From Planctomycetota bacterium (lineage in GTDB: Bacteria > Planctomycetota > B15-G4 > SIAN01), in NCBI GenBank assembly GCA_028289345.1, contig JANQQL010000024.1, positions 119,257-183,256 on the forward strand: a stretch of DNA of 64,000 nucleotides. Direction: 5' to 3'. Below, piece after piece: positions 18,094 through 26,766 of this stretch; the stretch's first letter is position 1, and the number at the start of each line of letters is the position of its first letter. Made by a program: the position numbers and the translations under genes. The notes under the pieces are model-generated. The model did not search any database and was not told the origin of the DNA. It saw nothing but the letters and a program-made list of their open reading frames with translations.

Positions 18094-19458
18094 CTACCGG
18101 TACCGAAACTCATTGACCCGACTGTCCTCGATTTCGCCGGAGCCGTCGGTGGCGAAGGCGCGGTGGCGCACATCGAATCCCTGCATCGCCGGGCCAATGA
18201 ACGTGGAGAAGGTGAACTCTCCGTTTCCATCCGCCAACCCAAACGTCAGTGGTTTCAGAGTTGGCTGGCCGTTGATGCGGACGACGTAGATGCCGACCCA
18301 TCCGCCGGGCGGCGCGGCGGTCACTTTCCAACTAGCCTGGGATCCCACGGAAATATCAGGGGTGTGCCGGTTGAGGTAGAGATCGTCTCCGGCGTAGATG
18401 GTGAACTCATTGTCCACGGGGACTTGAAAAGGCACGAACACGTCGCGAACGAACAGGAAGTCCGGGACCCCGTCTCCTTCGAAGTCCTGGATCGAGATCG
18501 CTTCCACCGTGTACCGGGCATCGAATGGAAAGATCAGGCGACCGTTTCGCCCGGAGCGAAGACTGACGCCAAAGTGGTCACCGACGAGCAAGTCGTCCAT
18601 GTGGTCACCATCCTGGTCGGGGACAGCTCGCAACAGCTCGGGATTGGTTTCCTTCACGGACTGGGAGTAGATCTCCGAACCATCCTGGCTGTCGTAGGCA
18701 ACCAGCCGCTCTTGTCCCAACACGAAGAAGTCGTCGAATCCATTCCCATTGACGTCCCAACCCCCAACCACGCTGGTCTGTCGAGATCCGTCAGAAACGG
18801 CATCGACATGAGCGTCGAGTCGGATTGGTGTCCCGTTCGAGCCCGAGTAGAAGTTTGTCTCGTGATGATAGGAACTTGCGATGTCGCGGAAACCGTCGCC
18901 GTCCAAGTCGCTCACCGTGAACAAAACACCATTCTTGTTCGACGGAATCTGAAACAGCTGCTCTCCAGACACCACATCGCAGATGACGGCGCTCGCCCCC
19001 ACGATGAATGCCAGTTCCGCAACTCCATCACCGGTCACATCATCGGTTGCCACTGCGAACTCGCACGCCCAACGGTGCTGGAAAAGCGGTGACGTGTCCC
19101 GCCCCGAGACGACCCAAGTTTTGCCCACTGTATTGATCACGTAGTCGTCGCGCCCGTCTTGATTCACGTCGGTGAATCGGGCGATGAGCCGGACCCCGCG
19201 CCCCGCGACGTTGACCTCTTGCAGCACCGACAAGTCCTTCCCGGAGTAGATGTCGTAGTCGCTCTCGATGATCAGTCGCCCAGGATCCGTGCTGAAGATC
19301 GCAAAGTCGTCCCAGCCATCGCCATTCACATCACCCACATAGGCCACATCTTCCGGAGAGCGGAGCCTGGGCTGAATGTCGTGCAAAGCCCCTTGAGCCG
19401 ACACTGGTTCGACAATCGCTGCGACCCACAACAGAGCAATGGCGCGGTTCCACATCAC
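18094..19458 (-). CDS. Secreted FG-GAP/VCBS repeat protein
   Basis: 454 residues with a signal peptide (M-M-W-N-R-A-I-A-L-L-W-V-A-A-I-V, cleavage near V-S-A-Q). At least seven FG-GAP/VCBS units carry Ca2+-type loops: V-G-D-V-N-G-D-G-W-D-D-F-A, F-T-D-V-N-Q-D-G-R-D-D-Y, T-D-D-V-T-G-D-G-V-A-E-L, V-S-D-L-D-G-D-G-F-R-D-I, G-W-D-V-N-G-N-G-F-D-D-F, V-P-D-Q-D-G-D-H-M-D-D-L and I-Q-D-F-E-G-D-G-V-P-D-F. The last 95 residues are a beta domain ending S-R-V-N-E-F-R-Y-R. The same ending is found in a decayed fragment at 27693. It is likely a cell-surface binding protein; the ligand is unknown. Confidence 0.82.
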   Translation of the reverse strand: MMWNRAIALLWVAAIVEPVSAQGALHDIQPRLRSPEDVAYVGDVNGDGWDDFAIFSTDPGRLIIESDYDIYSGKDLSVLQEVNVAGRGVRLIARFTDVNQDGRDDYVINTVGKTWVVSGRDTSPLFQHRWACEFAVATDDVTGDGVAELAFIVGASAVICDVVSGEQLFQIPSNKNGVLFTVSDLDGDGFRDIASSYHHETNFYSGSNGTPIRLDAHVDAVSDGSRQTSVVGGWDVNGNGFDDFFVLGQERLVAYDSQDGSEIYSQSVKETNPELLRAVPDQDGDHMDDLLVGDHFGVSLRSGRNGRLIFPFDARYTVEAISIQDFEGDGVPDFLFVRDVFVPFQVPVDNEFTIYAGDDLYLNRHTPDISVGSQASWKVTAAPPGGWVGIYVVRINGQPTLKPLTFGLADGNGEFTFSTFIGPAMQGFDVRHRAFATDGSGEIEDSRVNEFRYR

Positions 19459-19621
19459 GGACTCCTCTGACGAAGACTGATTCCGGGAGACGACTCACAG
19501 AGTCTAAGGCATGCACTGTCTCCCTGTCTCGCCTGCAACGCGACACTTTTGCCTCCTCCCCGGGAACGTTGGGATTTGTTCGGGATCGCCGGCGGGCCGC
19601 GTCGACGCAGCCGCATCCGGA

Positions 19622-21007
19622 TCACTTCTCCGCCACCCCCATCGCCGTCACCCACCCTTCGGGCAACTCGAACTCTCGCATCGCTGTGTGAAGGTGCGAC
19701 CGCAACTGCCCCCGGAGCTCGAGGTGCTCCGGGTCTTCGACCAGATTCCGCGTCTCGCCCGGATCTTCATTGAGATCGAACAAGAGATCGGGTCGCTCGA
19801 TGTCGGCCCGGTACGCGATGTACTTCCACCGATCAGTCCGGAGAGCGAACTGGCGAGGGCCCCGCTCCCAATTGTTCACTGGAGAGTGATGCATGGTCGC
19901 AGAGCGCCACGTGGGCTGCTCTTCTTCCCACAAAGGACGGAGACTTCGCCCCTGCATGTCGGCAGGAGCTTCGACACCAGCCAGGTCCAAGAAGGTCACG
20001 GGATAATCCAGGTTTAGAACGAGCCGTGAGTCTTTCTTCCCCGCGGAGACCTTCCCGGGATAGCGAAGCAAGGTGGGGACTTGGATCGACGTCTCGAAGG
20101 TGGCGGACTTGTCCAAGGCACCGTGTTGCCCCAGCATGTGTCCGTTGTCGCTGGTGAACAGAAAACAAGTGCGGTCGAGTTGCTCGGCCTGCTCAAGCGC
20201 CTCGAGCAAGACCCCCACGCCGTCATCAACGCTCAGAACCAACTCCAAGTAGCGCCGGTACTCGGCCACTTCGTCGGGAGTTGCGTCCGGCCGTCCGGGG
20301 ATCTCCGAGATCTTGTCGTCGAGTTGACCTCGATGACGCTCGGGCGGATCCCACGGTTTGTGACAGTTCTTGACCGACAGCATCAGGAAGAACGGTGCGG
20401 TGCGTTCTTCGGTGATCCACTGCGCGGCGCGAGTCGCCAGTTCATCGGTCAAGAACCCCGTGGTCGGGACTTCCTTCCCATTCACGTCGAGGGTCTGACG
20501 GTAGTAAGCGCCTTGGCGGTAGAAGCTGACCCAATGGTCGAACCCTTCGGGGGGTGTTTTTTCGGTCCCGTCCGAAAGGTGCCACTTGCCAACGAACGCC
20601 GTTTCGTAGCCCGCGTCCTGCAGCAACTGGGGAAAGATCTTTCCCCGCGAGGGGAACCCGCGGATCGGACCGTTCTTGCCAATCTTGGTTCGATGGGCGG
20701 CCATCCCGGTGAGGATCGACGCCCGGCTCGGACTGCACAGGGCAAGCATCACATAGGAGCGAGTGAACAGAGTTCCCTCCCTCGCGAGCCGGTCCAGGTG
20801 AGGAGTGGGGACCGCCTCGTTCCCGGTGCAACCGAGGGTGTCGTAGCGTTGATCGTCCGTCAGGACGATCACGAAGTTCGGCCGGTCTTTCGTCGTTCCC
20901 TCATCCTTGGACGCGGTCGGCGAATCTTGGGAAAGGAACGGCAGACCGAGGGCAAACGCCACGGCAGAAGAAAAGAACTTGCGTGGGAATCGTATCTTGC
21001 GAGCCAT
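19622..21007 (-). CDS. Secreted sulfatase (formylglycine-dependent)
   Basis: 461 residues from the ATG at 21007, which precedes a signal-like segment (F-F-S-S-A-V-A-F-A-L-G-L-P-F-L). The metal-binding start V-L-T-D-D-Q-R-Y-D-T-L-G is present, as is the C-x-P-S-R signature with Cys91 (L-C-S-P-S-R-A-S-I-L-T-G), the residue oxidised to formylglycine. Downstream W-H-L-S, V-S-F-Y and T-S-D-N-G-H-M-L-G-Q-H-G complete the type I sulfatase core. Planctomycetes use many such enzymes to desulfate algal polysaccharides; this one lies alone, without glycoside hydrolases. An upstream extension of the frame to 21232 overlaps the ankyrin gene and reads as low-complexity. Confidence 0.93.
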   Translation of the reverse strand: MARKIRFPRKFFSSAVAFALGLPFLSQDSPTASKDEGTTKDRPNFVIVLTDDQRYDTLGCTGNEAVPTPHLDRLAREGTLFTRSYVMLALCSPSRASILTGMAAHRTKIGKNGPIRGFPSRGKIFPQLLQDAGYETAFVGKWHLSDGTEKTPPEGFDHWVSFYRQGAYYRQTLDVNGKEVPTTGFLTDELATRAAQWITEERTAPFFLMLSVKNCHKPWDPPERHRGQLDDKISEIPGRPDATPDEVAEYRRYLELVLSVDDGVGVLLEALEQAEQLDRTCFLFTSDNGHMLGQHGALDKSATFETSIQVPTLLRYPGKVSAGKKDSRLVLNLDYPVTFLDLAGVEAPADMQGRSLRPLWEEEQPTWRSATMHHSPVNNWERGPRQFALRTDRWKYIAYRADIERPDLLFDLNEDPGETRNLVEDPEHLELRGQLRSHLHTAMREFELPEGWVTAMGVAEK

Positions 21008-21180
21008 CGTCGGGACACTAGCCCCGGCAACTCGAAAGGTCTCGGGGGAAACCGCCGAAGCGTCTGTTGCTCCGACCGGCACGGGCGGAACGAAACCGCA
21101 CCGAGATCGGTGATGACCGGCGGAGTCGTGCCCCCCTCCGCTGTCGCAGGCAGGTCGACCAGTCCCCGGTGATTCCCCAA

Positions 21181-23622
21181 TCACCCGTCTCCCAGCAACA
21201 CCCGTCGGCCTTCGGGCTCCGCCGCGAACCATCGGTCCAAGTAGTCATCCAACCAAGCGGCCGCTTCTTCCAAAGTCGCCGCGGTGATCTGCGCTGGTCC
21301 GTCTTCGCCACGCTCCTCCAGGGCTTTCGTATGTTGCTCAATCAGTTGTTCTGCGCTGATGTCTTGGTGCCAACTTCGATAGATCCCGACCTCGGGATAG
21401 TTGCCCCCGGTCTTTGGACCGCGAGTGGTGGTCACGCAGGCTCCTTGTTCGAGCAAGGAGAACAGATCCAGTACGGAATCTCCGTGACGAGACACGGGTC
21501 GCACCGCGTAGTAGCGAAATCCCGAGGAGGCATAGACCTGGGTCACGACATCGGGGAACGGGGTCCCCGTGATCGCACCGAGGCAATCGAAGCCGAGTTC
21601 CGACAACTCTTTGTCGAGCGCTTCGTCCTCGGAAGGGATGGGGCATTCGTAGTAGGTCCCCACGTAGCTTTCGAACAGCACAGCATCAGACCGGGGAACG
21701 GCGGATCGCGTCTTGGCGTTGTCGCGAGCCATGTCGAGAACGGGATCCATGACCTTCTCGAACTCATCGTTCAGCTCCTTCTCCACCCCCTCCTGGTAGG
21801 CGACGTCGAGGACGGATCCATAGCGACGACGAAACAACAGACTGATCAGAGTCAACCCATGGTGGAGTTCGGCATATCGGATCCGAGCACCGTCTCGCTC
21901 CGCAGGCTTGCCGGAAAGCATGGGGTTCCCCCGCGATTGAAGTACCACCGTTTCGGCTTCCTCTGCGTCGTGACAAAGCAGGGAACGCGAGGGATCACCT
22001 TCTTGGGCAACCAGCTCCAGCGCATCGTGCAACAGTTCGACGGGCGCGGGAAACGAAGTTTGCTGTACTCGAAGGATCCCCTCGGCAAACGTTCCGGCAA
22101 AGGCCAGGTTGCCCGCGGTGATCGTGGAGTTTCCGTGGGCCATCACCAGTTCCCATCGACAGCTCGGCAGGCTCGAAAGCAACGTGGCTCCCAAACGCTC
22201 CAGGCGTCCGGAGGTTTCCCACGGAGAACCCCAGCGTAGGTGCAGAATCACCCGATCGTCTTGGTGAAAGATCTGCCAGGCATTCTGTTCATCGCGCAGT
22301 CGGTCAAGATCGATGTCGCAATCGAGCCGCCGCGGGAGGTCTCCCGGCCAGCGAACGTTCTGCGGCACCCCTTCCGGGAACCGAAGAGTGAGCATGAGGT
22401 CGACACTGTCATCGAGGAAGTACGAGACCAAGAAGAGTCGGCGAAGATCGCAAACCGGCAACCCAAAAGACCCCTTGCCCAACGAACGCCACTTGTGTCG
22501 TGGCAGTTCCCGCAGCGGGATTTGCCAGCCATCTCCTGTTTCGCGTTGTTTCTGCAACGCCTCCGCTTTCGGTAAACGCTTGCCCAGTTGGGTGGCACAG
22601 AGCAGGGTGGTGACTTCTCGAGAACGCGCGAAGTCGTGAGAGAACCCCTCGTTTTCGGGCGACGCACCCCGGTTCAACAACTCCGCCGCACAAATCGGAT
22701 CCGACCAGGTTTGACTGAGGACTTCGGCAAGCAGCTTCGGAGTCACCTGTGTCTTCGGAAGGGCATCCAGAAGAAGGCGCAGCACGGACAGTCGACCATG
22801 ACGAGCCGCCGCAAGGAGGGCTTCGAACACGGTGTCCCGAGTGACTGTCCCGTGAGCCAATAACGTCGAAACCGACCCGTCGCGACCGAGTGTCGCCGCC
22901 AACGTGAGCGGAGTCCGGCAATACTTCCGCTCTTTCATCTCCTGCGAGGCCCCGTGCTCCAGCAACACCGGAAGGCAGCGCATGGATTCCAAGGAAGCGG
23001 CCCCGTGAATCGGCGTGACGTCTGCTTTCTTGTCCCGAACGTCCACCGGACAGCCTCGAGCGAGAGCTTGTTTCACTCGTTCGACATCATCCTCGATCAC
23101 CGCCGAGAACATCTCCTGCGTCCGCCCGGCCCCATGCAAGCGAACCCCCTGGTCGTTGAGCCAACGGGCTGTCGTCTGCTGTCCCGCGAGCACGGCTTCC
23201 TGCAATGCACCCACCGCATCCTTGCGTTGGGTTAGATCCCCGCCCGCAGTCCGCGCCAGCAGTTTCAAAGCGGCAAGGGATCCTGCTTCGGCGGCCTCGA
23301 TCAACGGGTTCTCTTCCCCATCCAGGACCCGGTCCTTCCACGTCGCCCCGTGCTTCAGCAACAACCGGATCATGGCGCAGTCGTCTTGACGAGCTGCTTC
23401 TGACAGTGGCTGCGGGAGGTGCCGCACCACTTTGTTTGGGTCGGCTCCGGCTTCGAGCAGAGCTTGAACGAGCTTGCGATTGCCTCTCTCGGCTGCGAAG
23501 CGAAGTGGGTTGCCTCGATCGCAATTCGGCTTCGCGCCCCTCTCCAGTTCCGCGATCGCCCTCTGCCGCCAGCCCAGTCGGCAGGCAGAAACCAGGTTCT
23601 TGTCATGCTCTTGGGTTGCCAT
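21181..23622 (-). CDS. Large cytosolic ankyrin-repeat protein with unknown C-terminal domain
   Basis: 813 residues. Ankyrin repeats cover about residues 1-330, for example N-P-L-R-F-A-A-E-R-G-N-R-K-L-V-Q-A-L-L-E-A-G-A-D-P-N and L-S-E-A-A-R-Q-D-D-C-A-M-I-R-L-L-L-K-H-G-A. Residues about 370-813 are an unrecognised region rich in Trp and acidic residues, without signal peptide or membrane helix. The C-terminal half contains a motif D-A-V-L-F-E-S-Y-V-G-T-Y-Y-E-C-P. Probably cytosolic protein-protein interaction; no function assigned. It lies 173 bp upstream of the sulfatase start on the same strand. A second ankyrin protein is at 34111. Confidence 0.82.
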   Translation of the reverse strand: MATQEHDKNLVSACRLGWRQRAIAELERGAKPNCDRGNPLRFAAERGNRKLVQALLEAGADPNKVVRHLPQPLSEAARQDDCAMIRLLLKHGATWKDRVLDGEENPLIEAAEAGSLAALKLLARTAGGDLTQRKDAVGALQEAVLAGQQTTARWLNDQGVRLHGAGRTQEMFSAVIEDDVERVKQALARGCPVDVRDKKADVTPIHGAASLESMRCLPVLLEHGASQEMKERKYCRTPLTLAATLGRDGSVSTLLAHGTVTRDTVFEALLAAARHGRLSVLRLLLDALPKTQVTPKLLAEVLSQTWSDPICAAELLNRGASPENEGFSHDFARSREVTTLLCATQLGKRLPKAEALQKQRETGDGWQIPLRELPRHKWRSLGKGSFGLPVCDLRRLFLVSYFLDDSVDLMLTLRFPEGVPQNVRWPGDLPRRLDCDIDLDRLRDEQNAWQIFHQDDRVILHLRWGSPWETSGRLERLGATLLSSLPSCRWELVMAHGNSTITAGNLAFAGTFAEGILRVQQTSFPAPVELLHDALELVAQEGDPSRSLLCHDAEEAETVVLQSRGNPMLSGKPAERDGARIRYAELHHGLTLISLLFRRRYGSVLDVAYQEGVEKELNDEFEKVMDPVLDMARDNAKTRSAVPRSDAVLFESYVGTYYECPIPSEDEALDKELSELGFDCLGAITGTPFPDVVTQVYASSGFRYYAVRPVSRHGDSVLDLFSLLEQGACVTTTRGPKTGGNYPEVGIYRSWHQDISAEQLIEQHTKALEERGEDGPAQITAATLEEAAAWLDDYLDRWFAAEPEGRRVLLGDG

Positions 23623-23699
23623 GGGTCTCGAAGCTCCTCAACCAAGGGTCCGCTTTCCTGGGAGAACTATCGGGCACGCTCCCAAGGGAATGGAGCCAA

Positions 23700-24156
23700 C
23701 CAGTGCCCCAAGACCGGTCATGGCGCAAACGGACGGACGCTTGGCGCCACTGGCTGTCGCACCGGCCGAACCGGGGGGCGATCGAGGGGTTGCGGAGGTT
23801 TCCGGCATCTGGTGCCCCATTCCCTTCCGCATTCGTCCAACCCATCCTGGCCGACCCCGGCCCGGTCCACGAGATTGCGTTCTCTGGGACGCTCGAGCTC
23901 CCGTTCCGTGGGATCGTTGCGCTCGACGTTCTTCGCGATCGAGCTGGATCCTCAGAGGTACTGGTTGACCCCCGAAGGTCCCTCGACGGTTCCCGCCAAA
24001 GCCGTGTCCGCCCCGCTGATACTCCAGCTCTTGGACTTCCCCTTGCTCGACACCACGCTTCCCCCTGACCTCGAGGTCACCTTCCACTTCGCACTGGTCA
24101 AGGACGCCGTGCTGGAAGCCCACGACTTCGTGACGGTGACGACGATGCAGGAGTGA
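23700..24156 (+). pseudogene. Frameshifted remnant of a small protein gene
   Basis: Protein-like text runs in one frame to about 23925 (P-S-A-F-V-Q-P-I-L-A-D-P-G-P-V-H-E-I-A-F ... G-I-V-A-L-D-V) and resumes one frame over (F-F-A-I-E-L-D-P-Q-R-Y-W-L ... D-F-V-T-V-T-T-M) until a TGA at 24154-24156. The two halves join smoothly only if one base is gained or lost near 23925. The start is not clear. The second half resembles the beta-sandwich ends of secreted planctomycete proteins. It is divergent from the ankyrin gene. It could be decay or a sequencing error. Confidence 0.42.
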
Positions 24157-24179
24157 GTGCTTTGCCGCGGCAACCAAGC

Positions 24180-24228
24180 ACCTCCGCGGCAGGAAGGCAG
24201 CCTCTCTCGACCTCAAAGCCGCGGAGGT
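24180..24228. repeat. Inverted repeat, 11-bp perfect arms
   Basis: acctccgcggc (24180-24190) pairs with gccgcggaggt (24218-24228) across a 27-base loop, in the gap between the remnant on the plus strand and the thioredoxin-fold gene on the minus strand. Possible bidirectional terminator. Confidence 0.45.
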
Positions 24229-24246
24229 CTCTGAGGACTCGCCTGC

Positions 24247-25554
24247 TCAGGACCCCGCGAGCAACTCATCGATCTGGGCGTACAGGTCGTCGAGAGCTTC
24301 GGAGTTGAAACCGAGGTGAACTTCGGCGACGCGCCCTTGGCGATCGATCATGACGAGCTGCGGGGTGGACACCACACGGAATGCCGCACTCCATTGGTTG
24401 TCGGTGTCCTGGATCTGGCGGAACGAAATGCCTTTCTTGCCGAGGAAGGTTTTCACCGATTCTCGGCGGTCCGCTTCGTCGATGTTGACGCCGATCAGGT
24501 GAAGATCGGCATCGGCATAGGCGTCCGCCAGATCTTCGAAGAACGGCAAGGCACGCACACAGGCACCACACCACGTGGCCCAAAAGTCGAGCAAGACCAC
24601 GTCGCCGCGCAACTCCGCGAGGTCGAGGAATTCCTCCTCCAGGTCCATGGAGTGGAGCGCCGGGGCCGGCTTGCCGACGAGTCCGCGGGGCATCCCATCG
24701 CGTCGCTGTCCGTCATCGCGGAACAGATCGATCACTTTCTGATCTTGTTCACTCGGGGAAAACGTGATCCCCGGGAGCCCGGACGCATCGACGGTGATGT
24801 TTTCAAAGCGCAGGGTCATTCCACCCCGATCTGGGGTGCCGTCCGGGAGGCGCCAGTGGAAATCGATGCGGCGGAGAAAACCGGTCGCATCGTCGAACCA
24901 CAGTTCGGCGTCGGCCTCAGGCACCACGTGCATCGCACCGACGTCGAGCACCGCGTTCACCAAAGTCCCCCGCTTGCCGTCGAGTTGTTGCGGAACCGCT
25001 TCTCCCACTTCCAGGAGTCGCGGCCAAGCCTCCGCCCCTTCGATCAACGCCGTCGCCACCGGGTGAAGGGCGGGAAACAGTTCCCCGAGCGGTCCGGCGA
25101 AGTCCGTCCAGCGCTCGCGGTCGAATCCCGGATCGACCGTGTAGCGCTGCAGCAAGCGGGAGTGCACCGTGGCCGTCGTCCCCTCCACGTAGGCGGAAAT
25201 GCCTTCGAAACCAAGAAAAGCAAAGTCGCCGCCGTGGTAGGCGAACTGAAACTCGCCACGCGGATCGTGACGGTGAGTGGCGCCGTCGCGTTCTTCGTAG
25301 AAGTTCATGTCGAAAAGAACCCGGTCCCGGTAGGTCTCGCACTGGGAGTAAGCACGGATCGCCCGAGCCAAGACTTGGGTGGCTTCGGAAGGAGACCCGT
25401 CGCCGTCGGTCCGGGGCGCCGCAAAACCCGGAGCGGAGAAAAGAGCCACGACAATCAAACCGGGGGCGACCCTCTGAAACGACCGCCCCCAAGCCCGAGA
25501 AACCGAGCCTGGCTTCTCCTCATTGCACAAAGTTGCCGCAGCGAACGAGAGCAT
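24247..25554 (-). CDS. Exported TlpA-like thiol-disulfide protein with N-terminal LolA-like domain
   Basis: 435 residues from the ATG at 25554; the frame also has an ATG at 25608. A signal segment (A-P-G-L-I-V-V-A-L-F-S-A-P-G-F-A) comes about 30 residues in. The middle part (about 60-290) resembles LolA/DUF2092-type carrier folds (Y-R-D-R-V-L-F-D-M-N-F, G-E-F-Q-F-A-Y). The last 150 residues are a TlpA/ResA thioredoxin domain: L-L-D-F-W-A-T-W-C-G-A-C with the redox C-G-A-C, then V-S-T-P-Q-L-V-M-I-D with the cis-Pro. It likely reduces or isomerises disulfides outside the cytoplasm. It is divergent from the MarR gene. Confidence 0.88.
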   Translation of the reverse strand: MLSFAAATLCNEEKPGSVSRAWGRSFQRVAPGLIVVALFSAPGFAAPRTDGDGSPSEATQVLARAIRAYSQCETYRDRVLFDMNFYEERDGATHRHDPRGEFQFAYHGGDFAFLGFEGISAYVEGTTATVHSRLLQRYTVDPGFDRERWTDFAGPLGELFPALHPVATALIEGAEAWPRLLEVGEAVPQQLDGKRGTLVNAVLDVGAMHVVPEADAELWFDDATGFLRRIDFHWRLPDGTPDRGGMTLRFENITVDASGLPGITFSPSEQDQKVIDLFRDDGQRRDGMPRGLVGKPAPALHSMDLEEEFLDLAELRGDVVLLDFWATWCGACVRALPFFEDLADAYADADLHLIGVNIDEADRRESVKTFLGKKGISFRQIQDTDNQWSAAFRVVSTPQLVMIDRQGRVAEVHLGFNSEALDDLYAQIDELLAGS

Positions 25555-25765
25555 GGCTTTTTTCCCATCGTTCTGGAGATCGTGGTGAGGCGCCCGCTCC
25601 AGGGTCAAAGGATGTTAGCAGGGGAGCAAGAACGAACCGCAAGACGGACCGCGCAAGAAGACTTGTCTCCCGGGCCATGTCCCGAAGACCGGAAGTGCTG
25701 GTTTTTCCTCACCGAGTCGGAGTCGCCAATCTCTCCGAGGATTTTCCGCAAAAACCTGAAACCAC

Positions 25766-25787
25766 AATATTCGTTACAACGTATATT
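25766..25787. promoter_or_regulatory. Probable MarR operator upstream of marR-like gene
   Basis: The 22 bases aatattcgttacaacgtatatt form an imperfect palindrome with 18 of 22 positions symmetric, centred on CGTT-AC-AACG. It ends 7 bases before the ATG of the MarR gene at 25794. The 11-mer ttcgttacaac recurs at 26277-26287 upstream of the DoxX gene. MarR proteins bind such AT-rich palindromes and usually repress their own gene. Confidence 0.65.
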
Positions 25788-25793
25788 CAGGCC

Positions 25794-26243
25794 ATGAAGA
25801 CCAAACCACCGCTCTCCCGAAAAGCAACCGCCGCCCGCGATGCCTACCTGAACCTGATGCGCGTTCACGAACACCTCGGCGGCCAGTTCGCGGCCTTGTT
25901 TCGTGACCATGGGCTGACCCAGGCACAGTACAACGTGCTTCGTATCCTCTCGGGGGGACCGAAGCAGGGCGCCCCGTGCCAGTACGTCGGCGATCGCCTG
26001 GTGAACCGCGTCCCCGATGTCACCCGCTTGATCGATCGCATGGAGAAAGCGGGGCTCGTGACGCGGGTTCGCGACTCCAAGGATCGTCGAGTCGTGTTGA
26101 TTCGAATCACTCCCAAGGGGAGCAAGACGTGTGACGCCCTGCGAAACCCAACCCTGGACCTTCATGTCCGCCAGTTTCAATCGATCTCCCTCGCCCAAAT
26201 CCAGGCACTCAACACATCCCTTCAGGAGATCCTCGAGGGATGA
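25794..26243 (+). CDS. MarR-family transcriptional regulator
   Basis: 149 residues. The winged helix is seen as L-T-Q-A-Q-Y-N-V-L-R-I-L-S-G-G-P, then V-G-D-R-L-V-N-R-V-P-D-V-T-R-L-I-D-R-M-E-K-A-G-L-V-T-R and D-S-K-D-R-R-V-V-L-I-R-I-T-P-K-G, the standard MarR recognition helix and wing. It is preceded by a palindromic operator and followed 71 bp later by DoxX and LigB genes. It most likely represses the DoxX/LigB pair and itself, responding to an aromatic or oxidative signal; the ligand is inference. Confidence 0.92.
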   Translation: MKTKPPLSRKATAARDAYLNLMRVHEHLGGQFAALFRDHGLTQAQYNVLRILSGGPKQGAPCQYVGDRLVNRVPDVTRLIDRMEKAGLVTRVRDSKDRRVVLIRITPKGSKTCDALRNPTLDLHVRQFQSISLAQIQALNTSLQEILEG

Positions 26244-26276
26244 GGCCTTTTCTGGGCTCTCTTTTTTGGCCTATTC

Positions 26277-26287
26277 TTCGTTACAAC
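26277..26287. promoter_or_regulatory. Second copy of the MarR operator half-element
   Basis: ttcgttacaac is identical to the core upstream of the MarR gene and lies 27 bases before the DoxX ATG at 26315. The flanks are less symmetric than in the first copy, so binding may be weaker. Confidence 0.5.
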
Positions 26288-26314
26288 AACTATCGTGACA
26301 AGGACAAAGTAACC

Positions 26315-26764
26315 ATGAACCCTGGACTGCGATCCGATGTGGCTCTCCTCGGCATGCGTGCAATGGCGGGAGCGGTGTTCCTCTACCACGGTGCTCAGAA
26401 GCTGTTTGGCATGTTCGGCGGCTACGGCATCTCCGGGACCGCCGAATGGATGGAAAGCATCGGCATCCCCTTTGCCAAGCTCAGCGCAACGCTGACCGGC
26501 GGGACGGAACTCGTCGGAGGCTTGGCTCTCCTGGCGGGCTTCGGACTGCGCTTTGTCAGCCCGTCCCTGGTGTTCCTTCTGCTGGTCGCCGGATTCACCG
26601 CGCACTCCGGCTTCGATGCCGCTTCCGGTGGCCGCGAGTATCCGCTGACCTTGGCGGCTCTGGTTGCGGGACTCGGACTCTTGGGCCCGGGACGCTTGAC
26701 AGCAACTGGGCTTCGATCCTTCGCTTCGGGCCACGAACCAACCGCGGCTCCCCAAGGCAGTTGA
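26315..26764 (+). CDS. DoxX-family membrane protein
   Basis: 149 residues with four predicted transmembrane helices. The DoxX signature F-L-Y-H-G-A-Q-K-L-F-G-M-F-G-G-Y-G is complete, followed by G-T-E-L-V-G-G-L-A-L-L-A-G-F. The ATG at 26315 was chosen because upstream in-frame codons run through the operator. DoxX proteins are linked to sulfur, thiol and quinone redox at the inner membrane. The stop codon is two bases before the LigB-type ATG, so the two are co-transcribed and probably coupled. Confidence 0.9.
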   Translation: MNPGLRSDVALLGMRAMAGAVFLYHGAQKLFGMFGGYGISGTAEWMESIGIPFAKLSATLTGGTELVGGLALLAGFGLRFVSPSLVFLLLVAGFTAHSGFDAASGGREYPLTLAALVAGLGLLGPGRLTATGLRSFASGHEPTAAPQGS

Positions 26765-26766
26765 CC

